Assembly (NCBI GenBank): GCA_003439945.1
Contig: QVRM01006088.1
Location: 1-64,000, forward strand
Source: Dermanyssus gallinae
Taxonomy: Eukaryota > Arthropoda > Arachnida > Mesostigmata > Dermanyssidae
Length of the DNA stretch: 64,000 bases
Direction of reading: 5' to 3'
Positions within the stretch are counted from its first letter, which is position 1. Each line of letters opens with the position of its first letter. Positions 21,711 to 32,851 of this stretch are shown here, in pieces. A program made the translations under genes and the position numbers. The notes beneath the pieces were generated by a model. That model was not told where the DNA came from. It worked only from the letters and a program-made list of their open reading frames with translations, and made no database searches.

Positions 21711-22097
21711 CTTTGCCAAAGTATCGGTATTATATGATGCGTGCAATATTAAGCTAAGCTTACATGGTCAACACATGCCGCCAGACATACAATTATAATG
21801 GTGAGTGGTAGTCACGCCATATAGTTAGACAGATTAACGTTCGATTGTGCTGCCCCGCTACCTTCCAGCGATCTGAGATGAATTTATTGATACCAAATTT
21901 TAGGTTGCGGATCTCCCTCTGCCTGTAAGCCTTTGCATAACTGTAAAGCTAAACAGTAGGTTATCAAATGGAAAGTCTTCGGAAAGAATCCGTTCAAGGC
22001 ACGTTGCAAACACGAGAGTTGTAGACGCATTTGTTAGCAACACCTGTGCTTATATAGTATGTCTTTACTTGGTGCAGTCTTTTTAGACCACTTGTTT

Positions 22098-22275
22098 GTC
22101 GAGCCCGGTGGCGCGATGGCATGCATCAGCGCCTCGCGACCGGAGGCGACGCGGGTTCGAACCCCACCGTTGCACATTTGTATTTATGGGGGTCCGTCTG
22201 TGAAGCAATGCGCAAAGCAGTCCTATGGACGTTAAATCTTGGCTCAGAGTCAGCCCCGAAAGGATAGACGACTTG
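22098..22275 (+). mobile_element. tRNA-derived SINE, family A
   Basis: The head has an A-box-like GGTGGCGCGATGGC and a perfect B box, GGGTTCGAACCCC, about 40 nt later. Between them GCCTC and GAGGC could pair as an anticodon stem, but the loop lacks the expected T33. A 110-nt body follows, ending GGACGTTAAATCTTGGCTCA then GAGTCAGCC. Shared body sequence in the copies at 7945-8122, 58847-58975 and 55210-55330 shows it is a dispersed SINE and not a single tRNA gene. Confidence 0.75.
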
Positions 22276-22279
22276 TTTG

Positions 22280-22895
22280 TGAAAAAGGACAGTATTGTAG
22301 ATGGGCCGATATCTTACAATCGGGACGGTCATTACTTAAAATATACTCACGGCCGTTTTAATGGTTCGCAGAGTCACTTGGACCATTCCTACTATCTGCC
22401 TGATTGGGTCTCTAATATAGTAGACTCTGTTTGGCTGTGATATAGTTGTGTCGTACCACTCCTCTGATTAGACTGTATATTGCCGCACGATTTAAAAATT
22501 TAGTACGGATTAGTTTCAAGAGGCGGTTCTGCTGCCGTCGTTCCACATGCTCTAGCACAAACCTGACCGCGTACTGCACGGTTTGTGCCGGAAGAACGCC
22601 CTGTTGGTCAGGAGTTAAGGTTCCATTCATGCCTGTCAGCGCTATACTAAAGCACTGGTTTTCTTTTTACAATTTAGCATTTTTGAATGCAGGCATGAGA
22701 TGGGCACGTCTACCGCTAGACAATCATTGAGCCTGTGTTCTTACATGTTCCTTCTCATACTGAATAAGTTATAATCATGCATTGTCATAAAAGTGGCGGA
22801 TTGCTACGCGGGCAGAGGGGTTTAGTGGTTCTTTGCCGTTTGCCCTTGTTACTGTTGTAGTTAAGATCACATGGTCGTTCTTCACACACACAAAC
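22280..22895. other. No recognised feature
   Basis: An antisense frame of 72 codons (22412-22630) has a non-repetitive composition but no family that I recognise. Confidence 0.4.
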
Positions 22896-22897
22896 AC

Positions 22898-22899
<2 letters not shown>

Positions 22900-22943
<44 letters not shown>
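22900..22943. repeat. (TA)n tract
   Basis: About 44 bp of TA, preceded by a CA run. Confidence 0.95.
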
Positions 22944-22947
<4 letters not shown>

Positions 22948-23219
22948 TTTTATATACGTACGAATATAGATGTATGTATAGATACATGAAGTAATATTAT
23001 AAAGTCCTCTCATCCCAAGCTCAGTCCCATCATCAGGGACCCTGCTCATCATCACGGCATACATACACACATGATGTGAGTGGTGGTGCACATATACCAG
23101 CTCGGTAATGCGTCGCCTGTCGCCTGTGCATCGAAATGTACACCGGCTGCGCGGAAAACGCAGCCAGCCAACTACCATACGGATCTGTGTGCTGTCTGTC
23201 CGTTTGTTCTCTTCTTATG

Positions 23220-23530
23220 TTGTTCATATATGTCGTTGGTGTTGATGTTGTTGTTATTGGCCTGACGATGATGACGTTATTGTTGTGGTTGTTGTTGTTG
23301 TTGTTGCTAGCTCTGTTCGTGTTCGCCCATACTGGCGTTAATCGACCGGGAAGGGATACCGGCTATCACTGCTGCTGCTGCTGAGGCAGCTGTTTCCATA
23401 ACAACAACTCCAACAACAATGACAACACCGAGAGCTACAACAACAACAACAGCAACTCCAACAACAATAACAACACCGAAAGCAACCACAACGACTACGA
23501 GAACAACGACGACAATGACGATGAATAGAT
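23220..23530. repeat. GTT then CAA triplet island
   Basis: GTT-type repeats (23225-23310) give way to GCT and then CAA/GAC-type repeats (23395-23520) on the same strand. Frames in it are low-complexity. Confidence 0.8.
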
Positions 23531-23534
23531 GGAG

Positions 23535-25990
23535 CGACTCACTGACCACATGACTTCAACTTCGGCCATTGCGGCTCGTGGTTCTTCCCGCTTGAAGGTT
23601 CGCCCATTTGCTATGAGTCTTCGCGGTTTCACCCTCTTGTCGAGTTTCTCTCTCTCTCACACACTTGCTCCCCCCCTTTCCCTGTATCTCCTTTTCTGTC
23701 TCTCTCTCTCTCCCCGTTTATTTTGCTTGTTTTCTCTTTAGCTAAGTCTCTCTACTGCGCGGCATGATGAAAAATGAGAAACGCGCCTAGCATTGCCGCG
23801 CCGCATCTACAAGCGTCTCTCTATCTCGGTTGACGACCGGTAGGCTAGCGGTGAGCGAGCCACAGAACGTAAGATGACTAGAATATATTTGGTGGCCTGC
23901 ACGAACGAGTTGTTAACATGGCACGGATAGGGCCGCCACGGTATCCGGTGAGCCGGCGGTGGTGGTGGCGGCAGCAGCAGCATCAGGCCGATCAGCCCTG
24001 TGCAAATGAAGAAACAACGGCGCTGAATCAACAACACAGAGGACCGACCATAAGAGCCAGCTGCGTAAAACCCGCCGAAGATCCTCCACTACCGTCGGTC
24101 AACCCTGGCAACAGCAGTAGTACTCCGTTCTGCTCTTGCTACCTCCTCTCTCAAGAATGTGTTTACACTGCTACATTGTAGCACCATAGTAAGGCTACGA
24201 TAAAGATAGAAGAAGTGTTTTAATCCTCGGCGTCGCCACAGACGCGTAGCGTAGAGATCGTAGCAGTCGGCTAGGAGCTGTAGGCTAAAGCGACATGCTA
24301 CATATCCATTCAAAAGAAGCTGGTACCTCGTAGATTGAAGCGTCTGGGAACGCGAGTGTGGTGTGTACTTGTTACACCTGCCGTTACGGCATGGACAGCA
24401 GACGTACATAACCGTAGAAGTACAATTAATGCCTAGAATAACCACTTTTCATTCATTAGCTAGACGACTCACAATCCAGTGCGGCGTCCTATATATATAC
24501 TACATTACTACTTCGTTGTAATGACGAAGTGTGCCGATTGCTTTGCTTCTTCGAATAGATCGTAACGACGTGCCAAGTGACATTTATTTCTGCACTCAAA
24601 TTTGCACCCACATGCATTGACGTCGTAACATTTGTCGTTTAGACATATTTAGTTGTGATCAATAACCGTGGCATACTATCTGTCCAATTATTTGCGCCAG
24701 CCGCTGCTGTATTTCTACGAACAATCGGAAATGAAGCTAGGCCTTAGGTCTGTGTAGTCGCGACATGTGAACTCTATAAGCAGTTTTTCATTTTTTAAAT
24801 CACCTCATGATTATGGCTACTGGAGTCTTGCTCTGGACTTCTCAGGATCAAAAAAAGCAGCAGCGGATTCTGAAATCGAACTGCCCGCACCATGCGCACA
24901 ACAACACCGGGCTGGGACGCGATGTCTGCAGATGAAACGGAGACATTTAAAACGCATAAATCTGGTTTGAGCGTTGGCTCACATATCATCAGTCGTCTCA
25001 AGGAGTTGATGGAAGATGGACTTAGCAGAGATGAGCACAGTGAAATGAAGTCCTTTGGAGGGGCTACTATGCGAATGACTGTCAATTATATAATTGGACA
25101 TCTCCGGCATCAGGCGGCGCCATCACACACACACACACACCACATTCATTTGTACACGTAGCTTACATTGCGAAGTCAAGAGCTTGCAACGAAAAATAGT
25201 ATCGACGAAGTCTGGTACGGAATTGAAGCTTCGCACAATGGTCTGATTAGTTTCAAGGATAAAACATTATCGAAATGAAAAACTATTTGACGGTTTGCTC
25301 CATCCCAGTAGCCATGGGATATGAGACTGAGTGTAGTCTAGTCAACGAGACACTGTGAGAATCCACAGATGTCCCATGTTCCCCTAACAGTGGAGTGTCC
25401 CTCCTTCGTGCTTCTCTCTCCCTAACAGCTGGCACAGTTCTCCCCTTCGATCCGAACTTACGGAATGAATCTAAACTTCGCGATGCGAACACTGTACTCA
25501 TAGTACTTGAGAAATGACAGCCAAATTTTAAAAACTAAAAATCTTTTTCTGTAGATATCCATATAAGCGGCTCAAATAAATGCACTTTCAATGCCCATGA
25601 CCGGATTATAACCTAAGACAATCAGAAAGCATTTACAGACTGTCTTCTCTTCGGTTTTTATTGGAGACGTTGCCACAACCTCTGACGAGGCCCCACCGGA
25701 GCCATCCGACGAGCTTCCCCTACCCGAACTGTTAGACGGTAAGTAGAGACCCTTGTACATAAAATAAGCCTTTACTCAAATGTAGATAATTACAGACTTG
25801 TTGCACTCGTCCATTACTTATATATTATTTGAGAAATTATTAGTAGACCATATATTTAATACTATTTTCTTCGAACGTCTGATAGATGAACAACAGAATA
25901 GCTACACAAACATCATATCTACGACAATCTTGTTGATTGACATGATCTAACACTAGAATTGAAATTTTTTTCAAGGAAGTTGTTTTTCAT
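23535..25990. other. No recognised gene
   Basis: CT runs (23650-23720), GC-richer DNA to 24100, then unique-looking sequence. The frame 24892-25161 is charged and non-repetitive but matches nothing I know; it ends in a CA run. Confidence 0.45.
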
Positions 25991-25994
25991 TCTA

Positions 25995-26222
25995 GGTCAT
26001 CCTTCGTTATTTACGGGCTTGGAACCCATTTAAGACATAATTTCATTGCGATGCTGGACCAACTGAGTTCTGGTCGTGGCAGCATGGAGGCTGACGTATC
26101 ATTCTTATTCTCAATGAGCATCGCTCAAAGGAGATTCGATCAACAACAGGGACCGAACCGGCGACACCCCCGTAAATGACAACCATGACTAGCACACTAA
26201 TCCTCTTTTGCCTCGCCGTTAC
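25995..26222 (-). mobile_element. tRNA-derived SINE, family C, second copy
   Basis: It shares GATCAACAACAGGG, CCGGCGACACCC, GACAACCATGACTAGC and the GGCAGCATGG segment with the copy at 19640-19935, in the same orientation. Its B box reads GGTTCGGTCCC, closer to consensus. Confidence 0.7.
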
Positions 26223-26264
26223 AGATGGCCTAACGCTGAGCCAAGGACATCAATTAGAAGAAAG

Positions 26265-26530
26265 AGTTCGACTGCATTATTTTGACTTCTCAAAAACATT
26301 TTCTAATACCATAAATAGGCACTCGGTTGAATGAATTCATACTACACACTAATTATGTGCTGACGATCTCAAGTTACACAGGCATACAGGAACGGATTCA
26401 AAAAGACATGCTTTACGGAATAGAATTTTATTTAATGTATTAATGAATTCATAATAAAATTACGACATGCTTCTATCAGAGCCAACGTTTGAGTACTATG
26501 CTTGCTACGGAGAGACATGGGAATGTATTG
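26265..26530 (+). pseudogene. RT palm relic with motifs A and C
   Basis: FDFSKTFSNTINRH (26279 onward) matches RT motif A of the form xDFSKAFDTVNH. About 60 nt later LCADDLKLHRH matches motif C (xADD). The usual 60 to 80 residues between the motifs are deleted. This is a dead fragment. Confidence 0.6.
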
Positions 26531-26950
26531 AACAATGCAGTCATTCCCGTAGATAGCACGCGACATCTCGGCCCTAACTGGATTTTGATGTACATTATAC
26601 CTCAACTAATACAATCTGCTATTTCCATTTGCAACACTATATTTTGTTGCTTTATCATGAAATAACCCGATTTTTATTTAAAGCTGCATAGTCATACCAA
26701 AGTTTACGTATTGTTTCGAGGTTTCGCAATATCTGAAGAAACATGTAGAAGCAAATAAGGCTATTCAGTCCAAATGTTTACGAAGGTAAGATACTATTAG
26801 GCGAATTTGAGTTGAACCGAATGAATTCTCCGAGGTATGAGAAATGGCTGGCGAATTCAACGCCCCGATGGAGTCTTCAGACCTTTGCTTTTAGGCTGTT
26901 GATTGTAATACCGTTGGCGCGACACTAATTGCAACATCTTTCACATAAAG

Positions 26951-27310
26951 TTAAAGGAAGTCTCGTAATTTGGCCAAAACCACTGAGCCATCAAATGCGT
27001 GTTGTGTCTTCAAGTTGCTAAAAATGTCTGCCAACTCAGCCATATAGAGAATAAATAGCAACGGGTTAGCAAACTCTTTTTGGGCAACGCCAATATTCAT
27101 CGTCATCGTGGCTGTGATGCAGTGATCTCTGTTTTTTAATGTTGTTATACTGTCCCGCAAAATATCAAAAAGTTAATTGTACATTGTTCCCCTAATCAAG
27201 AATTTGTTGTCGGTTATATGCAGGGCGCGATCTCTTGAATTGCAAAAAGCCGTTTTAAGATCAGTAAATGCTGCGTTTGCGATTTTGGTTTGGTCGTTGG
27301 CCTCCTCTAA
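26951..27310 (-). pseudogene. RT palm relic, antisense
   Basis: On the minus strand FTDLKTAFCNSRDRAL (about 27270-27220) matches motif A. Then NIGVAQKEFANPLLFILYMAEL matches motif B and the following helix, and AFDGSVVL stands where motif C (YADD) should be. Catalytic residues are lost. The neighbouring antisense LINE C-terminus at 27570-28335 is in the wrong order to be the same copy. Confidence 0.6.
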
Positions 27311-27375
27311 ACTGATTTTACTTTAATGCACGCTCATTACGGCAAGATGGCATGCTCGCTTTTAAGGACTATACA

Positions 27376-27419
27376 ATTATGCATAATAGTGAAGTCAAAA
27401 GTTCACTATTATGCATAAT
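27376..27419. repeat. Perfect 18-bp inverted repeat with nested palindrome
   Basis: Each arm contains the 12-bp self-palindrome ATTATGCATAAT. The arms (27376-27393 and 27402-27419) pair perfectly around GTCAAAAG. It lies between two antisense LINE relics. Confidence 0.9.
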
Positions 27420-27569
27420 AGTAAATTTAGGTAATTATAATTATGATGTTTATTATCACCTTTGTTAGGTACATTGTAAAACTTGTGTTAGCATACACAT
27501 GACTGTCCCGTATTCAAAGATACATCGAGGATAATCTCCTTTCCGATGTACTCATGATAAAATAATACG

Positions 27570-28335
27570 CTATTGGGACCCCTCCATTAGAGCGAGACTC
27601 CCTAGCGAAGTCACTTCTGGGCATGACGTTGCGTGGTACCTGGCGCAAAAGTTCCCGCACCTACTGCAAATACAGGTATCACACGGGACATGAAACCCTA
27701 ATGTTTCGCAGAGAATGTGGTGATACCCATGAACCGCAAAACGTGTTACTATATGCCTATTGGTCCTGTTAAGTCCCTTCCATGCGTCGTTGGTCATTGC
27801 ACCCGTATCATAGAATTCAGGGTCGATTTCTGCCATCTTCCGCTCCCATAAGCTAATGAAGTCTAAGTAAGCTGAAGTAGTCGGAAGGTCGAAACGTCGT
27901 TTAAGATCTTCTATAAAAAGCGGCGTGTCACCCAAGAGGTAAACTAATCTGTTTCGTGTTGAGCGGTGCAGCCCCATGACACGTTTGAGAAATGCTGGCT
28001 TTATACGATCGAGCACCTCGAGCTGCGACGCCGAAAGGTACTCCCAGATTACTTGAATTCCGTATGCAGCAACAGGTGCAACTTTCATCTCGAACAAGGC
28101 CATTGCTGACTGTAGCGATAGCTTCGATGGCGTCTGCACCCCAACACTCGCAACCAAGGCTCGCCTGACCCTGTCCTTAAGGTGCTCTTTGAAGCATCGG
28201 CCGTTGGTAGGTAGTACCACCCCCAAGTACTTGAAGCTATTTACATACTCAAGGGTCGTTGGCCCTATACGAAGTGGATCGGATTCGGCTAGTCGCCCTC
28301 CCCGGCGGAATTTCATAGCTTCAGTTTTATCAATT
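27570..28335 (-). pseudogene. C-terminal part of a LINE ORF2 with terminal zinc-binding motif
   Basis: The open frame is 248 codons from an internal Met at 28316; DKTEA precedes that Met, and a stop lies just upstream. FKYLGVVLPTNGRCFKEHL is the RT motif E and thumb signature. The region after it (LDRIKPAFLKRVMGLHRSTR) is typical of the ORF2 C-terminus in some arthropod LINEs. A C-x2-C-x2-C-x3-C-x3-H-x4-C cluster sits near the end. There is no endonuclease or RT palm, so this is a 5'-truncated copy. Its long open frame suggests recent insertion. A decayed relative lies at 640-1370. Confidence 0.8.
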
Positions 28336-28369
28336 TAGGTAATTATGTAACAGTCAGAGAGTCCTTGCA

Positions 28370-28720
28370 TCGCTGCCCTCTTAGACGAAATTATAAAAAC
28401 GTCTTATTCTCCTGTAGAATGGAAAGTTAGCCTCTTAAGTGTGCTACCGAAAAAGGAAATTCCTTGACATCTTCATCGTGCCGTGGGATAGCAAATAAAA
28501 TCGTATTTTACAAACTTCCATCTGCATTGATAGCGCGTCGGCTGGAAGATTTATAACTAAGTACCGAGTGCTTGCCAGAGCAGAAATACGATATTAGGCA
28601 AAGGAGATCGACAACTGTTCTTTTAAGCTTAGCTTAAATGGCCCTTCGAGGTAAACGAGACTTTCTTTATGTTATCTTCATAATCTCTAAAGCGGCCTAT
28701 ATTAACAAACAATAATCCTC
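28370..28720 (+). pseudogene. RT fingers relic of a LINE, sense strand
   Basis: Blocks in order are SPVEWKVSLLSVLPKKE, RGIANKIVFYKLPSALIARR, CLPEQKYDIRQRRSTTVLL and IFIISKAAYIN. They match RT fingers and the start of motif A, with stops and frameshifts between. The simple 3' tail near 29350-29385 on the same strand could belong to this copy, but the gap cannot be read as coding. Confidence 0.6.
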
Positions 28721-29254
28721 GAGTCCTTCGACAATTATCTTGCTGAGTGAGAATATAAGATTGTGGACGTTAATTTGCGTTTTTATGAGGCTAAAACGAT
28801 GACCACTAACTACTGGAAGGGTCCACGCTGTAAAAATAGGTGCTTCGTTACTGAATTTGCAGTAACTGGATTTAATATGAAGTTATGTACACAAAATTGC
28901 TTTAACAAAATAACAACCGAGTGCGAATGCTAGCCATGTGAAGAACCGTGTGATCTGTATTGTTTCCAACAGTAGTGTGCGAAAGTGATGTTGAAAAGCC
29001 GTAATAGAAATGTGTATAAACCAAATACTGGTTAATAAAGGTAATGAATATATAAGAATATAATACAATTGCGGTCGTTTAATTATGAAGCTACGCAGTA
29101 ACCAGTTTGCGCGACTAGAAGCACTCTTAACAACTTCCAATAAATGTTAGGATTAGCGATCACTCCGAGGCGCATACTTCGAACTTAAAGAAACCTTAGA
29201 TTATACATTTTGCAAATGTTTGTGTATTATATTTTTTTTCTCTATTATACCCTC

Positions 29255-29390
29255 TCCCCTTTTGATTTGATAAAGATGTTTTTGGCTTGACTTGAGATTA
29301 GGGGTCTCCTTGGCCGAAGGAGCCGAGACATGTCCCCCCTTTGACAAAATAAAGGTGCATTTGAATTGAATGAAATTGAATGTCTACACT
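29255..29390 (+). mobile_element. LINE 3' UTR and TTGAAT-type tail
   Basis: A segment containing CTTTGACAAAATAAAGG is followed by imperfect repeats of the GAATTGAATG type. LINE copies of the Jockey/CR1 group commonly end in such a short repeated tail. A similar tail (AAATAAACATAATTGAATTG) occurs near 48955. No coding sequence is readable in it. Confidence 0.5.
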
Positions 29391-29648
29391 GTGTCGCACC
29401 GGTTGCGCTCGCTGGTCATCTTCATAGCGTCACTTTAATTTCATTTTAGCTTTTTGAACACACGTTTTATTTCTGCGAAATATTTGAGTCGTGCTGGGCT
29501 TTGGTCGGTGTTCCCACAGAGAGCGTATTTCGTTGTCATACATTCAGGACCAACCAACGGTATCGTCTCGATTTCCTTCCACTTCAACTGACACCTGAAT
29601 TCAAATCTAAGTGGTATTTCGTTGCAGTTTGTGTCGTCCGTTGGTAGC

Positions 29649-29786
29649 AAGACTTCCAACGCTGGTTGTGGACTTAGTGATTACGAGAGTGGTTTTAGTG
29701 CTGTTGAGCATATATATATATATATATGCTCAACAGCACTAAAACCACTCTCGTAATCACTAAGTTCTACAACAAGCGTTGGAAGT

Positions 29787-29789
<3 letters not shown>
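29649..29789. repeat. 141-bp palindrome with about 60-bp arms around a TA core
   Basis: The left arm starts AAGACTTCCAACGCTGG and the right arm ends with its complement, AAGCGTTGGAAGTCTT. Pairing continues through the whole arms with about one mismatch and one small indel region, up to a central tract of about eight TA repeats. The right arm leads into a 64-bp (TA)n tract (29789-29852), then mariner copy 2. Confidence 0.95.

Positions 29790-29852
<63 letters not shown>
29789..29852. repeat. (TA)n tract between the palindrome and mariner copy 2
   Basis: About 64 bp of uninterrupted TA, followed by ACATACATACATA and the mariner end. Confidence 0.95.
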
Positions 29853-29856
<4 letters not shown>

Positions 29857-29863
29857 CATACAT

Positions 29864-31148
29864 ATGCTGTTCAAAACGTATCGCGACTGTTGTGTTTTTT
29901 TCAAAAATTATTCATTTATTCATGAATATCTATTTTGTCCCCTTTAAAGTAATCCCCATGAGATATTACACACATGTGCCAACGGTTTTTCCAATCTTCG
30001 AAGCACTTCAAAAAACCATTTTTTTTTATTTTGTTCAGCTCCTCCTTCGATGCCGTCTTTATCTCGTCAAGCGTAGCGTAACGTCGTCCTTTCATGGGCC
30101 TCTTCAGTTTAGGGAACAAGAAAAAGTCACAGGGGGCCAGATCTGGGGAATACGGTGGCTGCGGCATCATTAGTGTGTTGTTTTTGGCCAAAAACTCGCG
30201 CACAAGCAACGATGTGTGAGCAGGGGCGTTATCGTGGTGCAAAAGCCAATTTTTGTTCTTCCACAAATCCGGGCGTTTCTGGCGGATTGCTTCGCGCAAA
30301 TTGCGCATAACTTGCAGGTAATATTCCTTATTGACCGTTCTACCCCGTGGCAAGAACTCATGATGCACCACGCCCCTGCAATCGAAGAAAACTGTCAGCA
30401 AAACTTTCACATTCGACCGAACTTGGCGCGCTTTTTTCGGTCTTGGTTCGTGCGGCAGCTTTTATTGAGATGATTGAGCTTTGGTTTCCACGTCATAACC
30501 ATAAACCCACGATTCGTCACCAGTTATGACCCTCTGAAGCAAATTTGGGTCGTCGCGGACAGAGTCCAACATCTCATTAGCAATGTTCATGCGATGCTGT
30601 TTTTGGTCGCAATTGAGCAATTTTGGTACGAATTTTGCGGCGACCCGTCTCATGCCCAAATCATTGATAAAAATCGAATGGCACGAGCCAATCGATATGT
30701 TTAGGTCCTCAGCAACTTCTCTAACGGTGATTCGACGATTGGCCAATACCATTTTCTCCACTTCATTAATTTTTTCGTCTGTTGTTGAAGTGCTCGGGCG
30801 TCCGGCACGCTCTTCGTCGTTCACATCTTCTCGGCCTTCTGAGAACATTTTGTACCACCGATAAACGTTGCTTCGGTCCAAGGTAGCTTCTCCGTATGCC
30901 ACAGTCAACATTCGGAATGCATCCGCGCACTTAATTTCGTTTTTCACACAAAATTTGATACAGGTTCTTTGATCCATTTTTTTGAATAGGTAAAAATCGA
31001 AGACGATCCAAAACACGTGCAAGCAAAGCAGCTGTCAACAATTAAGTGAACATTCAAAATGGCCGAGCTTGTCTGCATAAGTGAGAGACATGAGTAACAA
31101 CCTAACGCCACAAAAAAATCGAAATTCGAATATACGTAACCCGCGAAT
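29864..31148 (-). mobile_element. Mariner element, irritans-like, copy 2, one terminal repeat missing
   Basis: Nearly identical in sequence to copy 1 at 11293-12611. The left terminal repeat is present (TTCAAAACGTATCGCGACT from about 29870) with small changes at its tip. At the other end the match stops after ACCCGCGAA near 31148; the last 40 bp of copy 1, including the whole right terminal repeat, are absent and replaced by unrelated sequence. With one end gone the copy cannot be mobilised normally. The left side abuts a (TA)n tract and a large palindrome. Confidence 0.9.
29916..30977 (-). pseudogene. Mariner transposase pseudogene with one internal stop
   Basis: The canonical ATG is present (30975-30977, MDQRTCIKF). 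The frame runs to a TAA at 30462-30464 (codon 172), where copy 1 has the Trp codon of QSSQWKLPHE. After this stop the same frame continues without interruption to 29916, so the defect is a nonsense change with no frameshift. The catalytic triad is intact: TGDESW, HHDNAPAH and SPDLAPCDFF. An upstream in-frame ATG at 31022 would add 15 residues, as in copy 1. The pseudogene state and the missing terminal repeat make this copy inactive on its own. Confidence 0.92.
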
Positions 31149-31149
31149 T

Positions 31150-32090
31150 TTTTTACGTATAGCGTTTAGGGTTAGCCGTTTTCGATGTCCCTTAGTGGAG
31201 GCCTCTAATGCCCAGGTAGTCGGTAATTGGCGACGTGGTCGGTCTTCCTTTTATCGCGGAGGTCTCACGGTGGTGCCCATAGTGCAAAAATAGGCTTCTG
31301 TAGGAGAGACAGTTTTCATGGGGGTGTATTTCATTGTGTAAAATGCGATATGTTCATCTGCTTTATGCTGCGCAGTATTTAAAAAAAACGAACGCTCCGC
31401 CAAGGCAGAAGATATCGCACAGTACCGGCAGCGACCACCCTAATTAGGATCGTTGCTAAGCTCCTCTATGCCGTTTAGTGACAGTAGTGGTAGTAAGTAG
31501 TACAATGTATTGACTTTAATATTTATTAGTTTCTTTTAAACTGCACTTTCTGTACTGGAAATGCGTGTAATACATAAGATTTAGCTAACAATATCATGCA
31601 ATATATTGAACATTGGGTAGATCATTAAGGATGAAATTAAGCATATAGGCGGCAACTTTGACACTAAAGCTCAAAAGATTCTATGCCGGCGAGACATATA
31701 CCCTTCAAAACAATCCTTCTTAAAGTTTACATTTTAAGGGCTGAACATTGCTACAAACAAAATGTAAACGCACTTGTATGTTTGTTTGATTGCCGAATTC
31801 CTAAGTCTATTGCATGTTCATACAAAGAATCCGGCCGGTTTTCATTTGCCAGTCGGCTAAATACGACATTACGGTTTAGCAGGAAGACCTGCTTGTCGGA
31901 GCCGTCAGCAATAATTTGATTACGGCGCTTGTGTCTAATGAACTTTATGTTTCTGCTGCAGTTAGGGCGATGCGTATTTACTAAGAACACTGAGCATCCA
32001 CAGATAAGTATCTCGCCTATGTGGCTGTTCAGCAACAAACCACATTCTGCAGAAAATCTCTGTACTTTATCTATGGCAGCGAGAACTGTG
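31150..32090. other. No recognised feature
   Basis: Sequence replacing the lost end of mariner copy 2, then unique-looking DNA. Confidence 0.5.
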
Positions 32091-32094
32091 ACCG

Positions 32095-32350
32095 TACTGG
32101 TAACTGTTGTTTTGGGATTCCCAAGGAATTATCTTCATTGACTACGTGCAGAAGGATTGAGCAGTTACGGGAGCAAATTATGTAGACATAACTTTCAAGT
32201 TACCCACATTTGGGCGTTAATACGCAAAAAAATTGTATTTTACCATGACAACGCTCCAGACACAGTTGCAGTGGCAATATTGTTAGTAGCATTAGGGTTC
32301 GAATTGCTACCACATCCACCCTACACTTCTGATTTGGCTCCAACGAAACT
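32095..32350 (+). pseudogene. Diverged mariner transposase fragment
   Basis: One frame reads WDSQGIIFIDYVQKD, a stop, then AVTGANYVD. A shifted frame then reads IVFYHDNAPDTV, LGFELLPHPP and TSDLAP. These are the central catalytic blocks of mariner transposases, including the second Asp (HDNAP). The sequence is far from the two irritans-like copies, so it belongs to another mariner lineage. The spacing between catalytic blocks is shorter than 34 residues, which shows internal deletion. It ends before a (TA)n tract. Confidence 0.75.
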
Positions 32351-32398
32351 GGGCCGAAAAAAATCATTAGCCATTCAAGTTGAAAATGTTATTTTTGC

Positions 32399-32401
<3 letters not shown>

Positions 32402-32432
<31 letters not shown>
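32402..32432. repeat. (TA)n tract
   Basis: 31 bp of TA beginning about 50 bp after the diverged mariner fragment; a shorter run lies at 32479-32497. Confidence 0.95.
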
Positions 32433-32436
<4 letters not shown>

Positions 32437-32807
32437 ACATAAAAAGTGTAGGTATTTATAAGTGTGTATATATAGCAAATATATATATATATATATACAT
32501 GCACTTCCTTCGGGAGACGGCAGCCGCCTCTGTCAGATGTGATGAGGTTTGCTCTGATCACAGACAGATGGCGCCACTAGACCCGTGTCGCCAGACAAGT
32601 AGCATTTCGTTGGCTGGTAGACACTATCGCGTCCGCCTCGGTACAGAATTCACTGTCATGGAAGGCTCGTAGATTGTAAGCCGTCAATCAGCTATAGCCT
32701 CTGTGTAGAATACGTTTGACATTTGATACTATAGTTACACCTTGCTAACAAATGCTATATAAAAGATGTAAAAATACATAATAATGTAATAGATGTTTTG
32801 ACCATTT

Positions 32808-32810
<3 letters not shown>

Positions 32811-32848
<38 letters not shown>
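32811..32848. repeat. (TA)n tract
   Basis: 38 bp of TA. Confidence 0.95.

Positions 32849-32851
<3 letters not shown>

Noticed and set aside
22101..22170. A true tRNA gene
   Set aside because: The B box is perfect, but the anticodon loop lacks T33, the T-stem has a mismatch, and the sequence continues into a body shared with other copies.
24892..25161. Charged 89-codon frame that could be an exon
   Set aside because: No family recognised, no clear splice sites, and it ends in a CA microsatellite.
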